From positions 32,683 to 96,682 of the forward strand of contig CAMDRT010000014.1 of NCBI GenBank assembly GCA_945906815.1: a DNA stretch of 64,000 nt, given 5' to 3'. A program made the position numbers and the translations under genes. Under the pieces are notes generated by a model that saw only the letters and a list, made by a program, of their open reading frames with translations, was not told the DNA's origin and searched no databases. The stretch comes from Bordetella parapertussis. GTDB taxonomy: Bacteria > Pseudomonadota > Gammaproteobacteria > Burkholderiales > SG8-41. Positions 60,600-64,000 of the stretch are shown in pieces; position 1 is the stretch's first letter; each line of letters opens with the position of its first letter.

Positions 60600-62159
60600 A
60601 TGGAACATCTCGTCCAGAACTGGAATGTCCGCAAGCCCGTGGCGCGCTCACGTGGTGGCATCGTCGCTGCGCAAAATCGCATCGCCGCGGCAGCGGGTAT
60701 CAAAATACTCAAGGCCGGGGGCAATGCTGTGGATGCGGCGGTCGCCACTGGCCTGGCCCTTGCCGCAGTTGAGCCCTGGAACAGCGGTCTGGGCGGCGTG
60801 GGTTTCATGCTGGTGTATCTGGCAAAAGAAAAACGCGTGCAGGTGGTTGATTTCGGCCCGATCTCGCCGCGTGCTTTGAATGCAGCGGATTTCCCACTGG
60901 CGGGTGGTTTTACCAGCGACTTGTTTACGTGGCCGACGGTGAAGGACGACCGCAACGTGCACGGCCCCAATGCCATCGCCGTGCCCGGCCATATCGCGGG
61001 CTTGTCATTGGCGCTGGAAAAATTTGGCAAACTCAAGTTCCGTGAGGTGATACAACCCGCCATCGCGCTCGCCGAGCAGGGCATCGCGGTCGACTGGTAC
61101 CTCACTTTGAAAATCGCTATCAGCGCGAAGGAACTGTCGCGCTATCCGAGCGCCGCCAACGTGTATTTGCCGGGTGGATTTCCACCGGTAACCGTGGCGG
61201 GCGCAGCCTTGGAGCGCCTGCAACTCAAGGGCCTGGCGAAAACCATGCGCCGCCTGGCCGACGCCGGCCCGCGCGACTATTACGAAGGCGAAATCGCGCA
61301 CAGCATCGCCAAAGACATTAAGGCGCTGGGCGGCATACTCAGTGCTGAGGATCTGCAGCACTACCACGCGCGCATCGTCGATCCCATCAACACCGAGTAT
61401 CACGGTGCGCAGTTGGCGCTCGCGCCCAACCTCACTGCCGGGCCGTCGATGCTGCGCACACTGGATAATCTGCGCGGCCTCCCTTTCACGGCAGGTCCGC
61501 CCAATGCCGATGCGTTTCTCGCTTACGCCAGAGTGCTGCGTGAAGCGTTTGCAGTACGGCTTGCCACCATGGGTGACGACAGTGATCATCGTGATCCAGC
61601 GTGCACCTCGCATTTCAATGTGGTGGATAGCGAAGGCAATATGGTGGCTCACACGCAAACGTTGTTGTCGGTGTTCGGCTCCAAAGTGGTGCTGCCGGAA
61701 ACCGGCATACTCATGAACAACGGCATCATGTGGTTCGACCCGCGTCCCGGCACACCTAATTCGCTCGCGCCCAACAAACGCGCACTCACCAATATGTGTC
61801 CGGTGATCGCGCACAAGGAAGGTCAGGCATGGTTTGCCATCGGCGCATCAGGCGGGCGCAAAATATTTCCGGCAGTGCTGCAACTGACTTCGTTCATGAT
61901 CGATCACGGCCTGAGCCTGGAACAGGCTTTTCACCATCCGCGTATCGATGCCAGCGGCGATGACTTCGTCGGTGTCGATCCACGCATGCCTGAGGCGATC
62001 ATCCACAGGCTGCAAACGGAATTTCCGTTGAGCCTGACGGAACTTGCGGTCTATCCAACAAACTTCGCCTGTCCCAGCAGCGTGTATCAGGCCGCCGATG
62101 GCGAGCACTACGGCATCACTGACGTGATGTCGCCATGGTCGGGTGCAGTGGCGGAATAA
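60600..62159 (+). CDS. Gamma-glutamyltransferase family protein
   Basis: A 519-residue Ntn-hydrolase precursor-like protein. The N-terminal part matches the GGT large subunit (GGIVAAQNRIAAAAGIKILKAGGNAVDAAVA). The cleavage-site nucleophile threonine lies in CTSHFNVVDSEGNMVAHTQT (about residue 335), and the small subunit carries LPETGILMNNGIMWFDPRPG. Real GGTs have a signal peptide, and none is seen, so it may be a cytosolic relative with another amide substrate. It lies upstream of a Gfo/Idh/MocA gene with 31 bases between. Confidence 0.86.
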   Translation: MEHLVQNWNVRKPVARSRGGIVAAQNRIAAAAGIKILKAGGNAVDAAVATGLALAAVEPWNSGLGGVGFMLVYLAKEKRVQVVDFGPISPRALNAADFPLAGGFTSDLFTWPTVKDDRNVHGPNAIAVPGHIAGLSLALEKFGKLKFREVIQPAIALAEQGIAVDWYLTLKIAISAKELSRYPSAANVYLPGGFPPVTVAGAALERLQLKGLAKTMRRLADAGPRDYYEGEIAHSIAKDIKALGGILSAEDLQHYHARIVDPINTEYHGAQLALAPNLTAGPSMLRTLDNLRGLPFTAGPPNADAFLAYARVLREAFAVRLATMGDDSDHRDPACTSHFNVVDSEGNMVAHTQTLLSVFGSKVVLPETGILMNNGIMWFDPRPGTPNSLAPNKRALTNMCPVIAHKEGQAWFAIGASGGRKIFPAVLQLTSFMIDHGLSLEQAFHHPRIDASGDDFVGVDPRMPEAIIHRLQTEFPLSLTELAVYPTNFACPSSVYQAADGEHYGITDVMSPWSGAVAE

Positions 62160-62163
62160 CGCC

Positions 62164-62183
62164 TTAAAAACAAATACTTATAG
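62164..62183 (+). repeat. Copy of dispersed AT-rich motif
   Basis: TTAAAAACAAATACTTATAG lies 7 bases before the ATG at 62191. Over 18 aligned bases it differs from the 9107 copy at only one position. Confidence 0.5.
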
Positions 62184-62190
62184 GGCTACC

Positions 62191-63204
62191 ATGCTTAACG
62201 CAGCCATCGTGGGCCTCGGCCGCTGGGGACAAAATCTGGTCAACAGTATTCACGGCAAGAGCGACAAAATCCGTGTGGTGATGGGGGTGCTGCGCCACCC
62301 GCAAAACGCGCGCGAGTACGCGCAGGCAAAAGGTTTTCCGCTGGTGGACAGTCTCGATAAAGCGCTGGCCGATCCGCGGGTGGAAGCGATCCTTCTTGCC
62401 ACGCCGCACACCGCGCATGCTGAGCAGATCGTGGCTTGCGCGAAGGCCGGCAAATCGGTGTTCACCGAAAAACCTTTTACGCTGACTACTGCAAGTGCGG
62501 TGGCTGCGCTACGCGCCTGCGCCGAGGCCAAGGTCACGCTTGCGGTCGGCTACAACTGGCGCTTTCAGCCGGCATTGCAGGAAATGAAGCGCGCGATCGC
62601 GGACGGCCGCCTCGGCAAATTGCTGCACATGGAAGGCAATTTCAATGGCCCCAGCGTGTATCGCGTGGGCCGTGAACACTGGCGGCAGAATCCCGAGGAA
62701 GGCCCTGCCGGCGGCATGACCGGGCGCGGCGTACATGTGGTCGATGCCATGCTCTACCTTGCCGGGAAAATCGACACGGTGTACGCGCAAAGCTCACGCC
62801 TCGCACTCGATTATGGAACTGATGACACCACTTCCATGCTGTTCAAATTCAGGAGCAACGCCACGGCGTACCTGAGCACCGTGATCGCCACCGCTGAAAC
62901 GTGGCGGCTGCAGATACTCGGCACCAAAGGCTGGATGGAAGTCGGCGATGTGCAGCATCTGACCACATGGACACTACGCACGTGTTTTTTTGACCCGGCG
63001 TATCCCTACATCCATCCGCAACCGCAGAGCATCCGCTTTGCCGATACCAGCAGCGAGCGTGCAGAGCTGGAAAACTTTGCCGATGCGGTGAAAGAAAAAC
63101 GCGCACTGGCCGCAGCCGGTGGTGATGAGCAGCACAACGTCAGCGTGCTGGAAGCGATACTGGCGTCGGCGGCGCAGGGCGTGACGGTACGCGTAGCAGA
63201 TTAA
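62191..63204 (+). CDS. Gfo/Idh/MocA family oxidoreductase
   Basis: A 337-residue NAD(P)-binding protein. MLNAAIVGLGRWGQNLVNSI is the dinucleotide fold, EKPFTLTTASAVAALRAC carries the motif lysine (about residue 94), and YNWRFQPALQEMKRAIADG follows. Its C-terminal half (GGMTGRGVHVVDAMLYLAG) contains the expected catalytic histidine. It differs from the two Gfo/Idh/MocA proteins at 5-7 kb. The substrate is unknown. It may form an operon with the gamma-glutamyltransferase-like gene. Confidence 0.86.
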   Translation: MLNAAIVGLGRWGQNLVNSIHGKSDKIRVVMGVLRHPQNAREYAQAKGFPLVDSLDKALADPRVEAILLATPHTAHAEQIVACAKAGKSVFTEKPFTLTTASAVAALRACAEAKVTLAVGYNWRFQPALQEMKRAIADGRLGKLLHMEGNFNGPSVYRVGREHWRQNPEEGPAGGMTGRGVHVVDAMLYLAGKIDTVYAQSSRLALDYGTDDTTSMLFKFRSNATAYLSTVIATAETWRLQILGTKGWMEVGDVQHLTTWTLRTCFFDPAYPYIHPQPQSIRFADTSSERAELENFADAVKEKRALAAAGGDEQHNVSVLEAILASAAQGVTVRVAD

Positions 63205-63241
63205 ATTGCGGATCTTGGCGGTTGATGCGTTTTACGCTAGA

Positions 63242-64000
63242 TCAAAACCGCGTCACCCGAAACGGCTGTAGATCCACGCTCGGCGGCCGTCCGGCTATCA
63301 GGTCAGCGATCGCGCGGCCGGTGGGCGCACCACCACACAAGCCCACATGGCCGTGACCAAAGGCGTACCACACGTTGGGCACCTTGGACGCCGCTCCGAT
63401 CACCGGCAGCGAATCCGGCATCGACGGCCGCCGGCCCATCCATTGTGTGGCGTCCGCATTACTGATGCCCGGAAATACTTTTTGCATGTGCAGCGCCAGC
63501 ACCTCTGCCCGCGCGTAATTGGGTTCGGCGTCATTGCCCGCGAACTCGCTTTGCCCCGCGATGCGTAATCCCATCTCCATCGGCGTGACAAAAACCTTCT
63601 GTTGCGGCAGGAAAACCGGCATCGGTAACGTAAATTGCGGGTCGGAATAGGTGACGTGGTAGCCGCGCTCGGCCTCCAGCGGCACGGGGTCGCCCAGCAT
63701 CGCGGTGAATTCATGCGAGTGCGAGCCGGCGCAAATCACCAGCGTCTGCAGCGCCATATTTTGAGCGTCGGTTACCAGGGTACGCGGCCCGTCGGGCGAC
63801 ACCTCGATGTCCAGCACCTTGCGTTGCACGATGGTGCCGCCATCTTTTTGAAATTGCGCCGCGAGGGATTGCGTCAGCCGCTGCGGATTAGTCACATAAC
63901 CCTGCTCGGGCAGGTAGAGCCCTGCTTGGTAATGGCCGCCGAGTTGCGGCACTTTTTGCCGGATGCCGGCGGCGTCGAGCTCTTGTATCAACACGCCGCG
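63242..64000 (-). CDS. FAD-dependent D-amino-acid dehydrogenase-like protein, 5' end outside window
   Basis: The C-terminal 252 residues of a DAO/DadA-type flavoprotein; the frame is open to the right edge. QTLVICAGSHSHEFTAMLGDPVPLEAERGYHVTY and WMGRRPSMPDSLPVIGAASKVPNVWYAFGHGHVGL (with the flavin-proximal GHGH) are the diagnostic segments. DadA-type enzymes oxidise D-amino acids or glycine-like compounds on the membrane. The N-terminal FAD-binding fold lies outside the window. The 37 bases between it and the convergent gene end at 63204 hold nothing. Confidence 0.85.
   Translation of the reverse strand, partial: RGVLIQELDAAGIRQKVPQLGGHYQAGLYLPEQGYVTNPQRLTQSLAAQFQKDGGTIVQRKVLDIEVSPDGPRTLVTDAQNMALQTLVICAGSHSHEFTAMLGDPVPLEAERGYHVTYSDPQFTLPMPVFLPQQKVFVTPMEMGLRIAGQSEFAGNDAEPNYARAEVLALHMQKVFPGISNADATQWMGRRPSMPDSLPVIGAASKVPNVWYAFGHGHVGLCGGAPTGRAIADLIAGRPPSVDLQPFRVTRF

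Overview
The window looks like chromosome from a betaproteobacterium, most likely Burkholderiales. Three things point there: GC-rich codon use; the block rne / rluC / HAD phosphatase / Rieske protein / sppA, an order familiar from that group; and five intact Bug (TctC-type) periplasmic receptors plus one fragment. There is no rRNA operon, CRISPR array, transposase, integrase or phage structural gene. Four tRNA genes are present: Asn-GTT, Pro-TGG, Ala-GGC and Glu-TTC.

Layout. 1-7.3 kb: end of a class II aldolase, a cupin, a glyoxalase-fold protein, a tandem YciI protein, then a minus-strand run of two Gfo/Idh/MocA oxidoreductases and two acyl-CoA dehydrogenases with the C-terminal scrap of a Bug receptor between them. 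7.4-12.8 kb: glycerol kinase, a 3-hydroxyisobutyrate dehydrogenase-like enzyme, a beta-propeller protein, a CobW GTPase and a small DUF protein. 12.9-13.4 kb: a likely BrxL (BREX) C-terminal remnant and tRNA-Asn. 13.5-23.3 kb: housekeeping core (aromatic aminotransferase, uvrB, rne, rluC, HAD, Rieske, sppA). 23.4-29.1 kb: a small unknown gene, LysR regulator, MFS transporter, tRNA-Pro, queuosine-precursor transporter and two divergent Bug receptors.

29.1-37.5 kb is a minus-strand cluster of two different molybdenum hydroxylases (CoxSLM-like with a form II AYRGAGR motif, and IorAB-like with a twin-arginine signal), with malonyl-CoA decarboxylase and CoxG between them. An XdhC maturation factor follows at 40.5 kb. 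37.7-40.5 kb: a hydroxyacid dehydrogenase whose 3' end is repeated beyond a higBA toxin-antitoxin pair, then a Bug receptor. 41.5-50.2 kb: a secreted YqgE-like protein, an M48 peptidase, aspartate dehydrogenase and NadE (NAD synthesis), acyl-CoA dehydrogenase, two Bug receptors, a VOC protein and an MmgE/PrpD protein. 50.3-52.8 kb: an orphan type I secretion ABC exporter, then tRNA-Ala and tRNA-Glu.

52.76-57.69 kb is bounded by the tRNA-Glu 3' end and an exact 21-base direct copy of it. This is the signature of an element integrated at a tRNA gene. It holds two MaoC/FAS1-like dehydratases, a membrane-anchored GltB-type flavoprotein and a transhydrogenase (sthA), but no integrase. 57.7-64 kb: a GC-richer hydroxyacid dehydrogenase, dienelactone hydrolase, NodB-type deacetylase, gamma-glutamyltransferase-like protein, a Gfo/Idh/MocA protein and a partial D-amino-acid dehydrogenase.

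The theme is catabolism of organic and CoA-linked acids by a metabolically versatile heterotroph. No complete undescribed system was found. The best leads are the tRNA-Glu island, the higBA insertion with a duplicated gene tail, the BREX remnant, and a short AT-rich motif that recurs just upstream of several genes.
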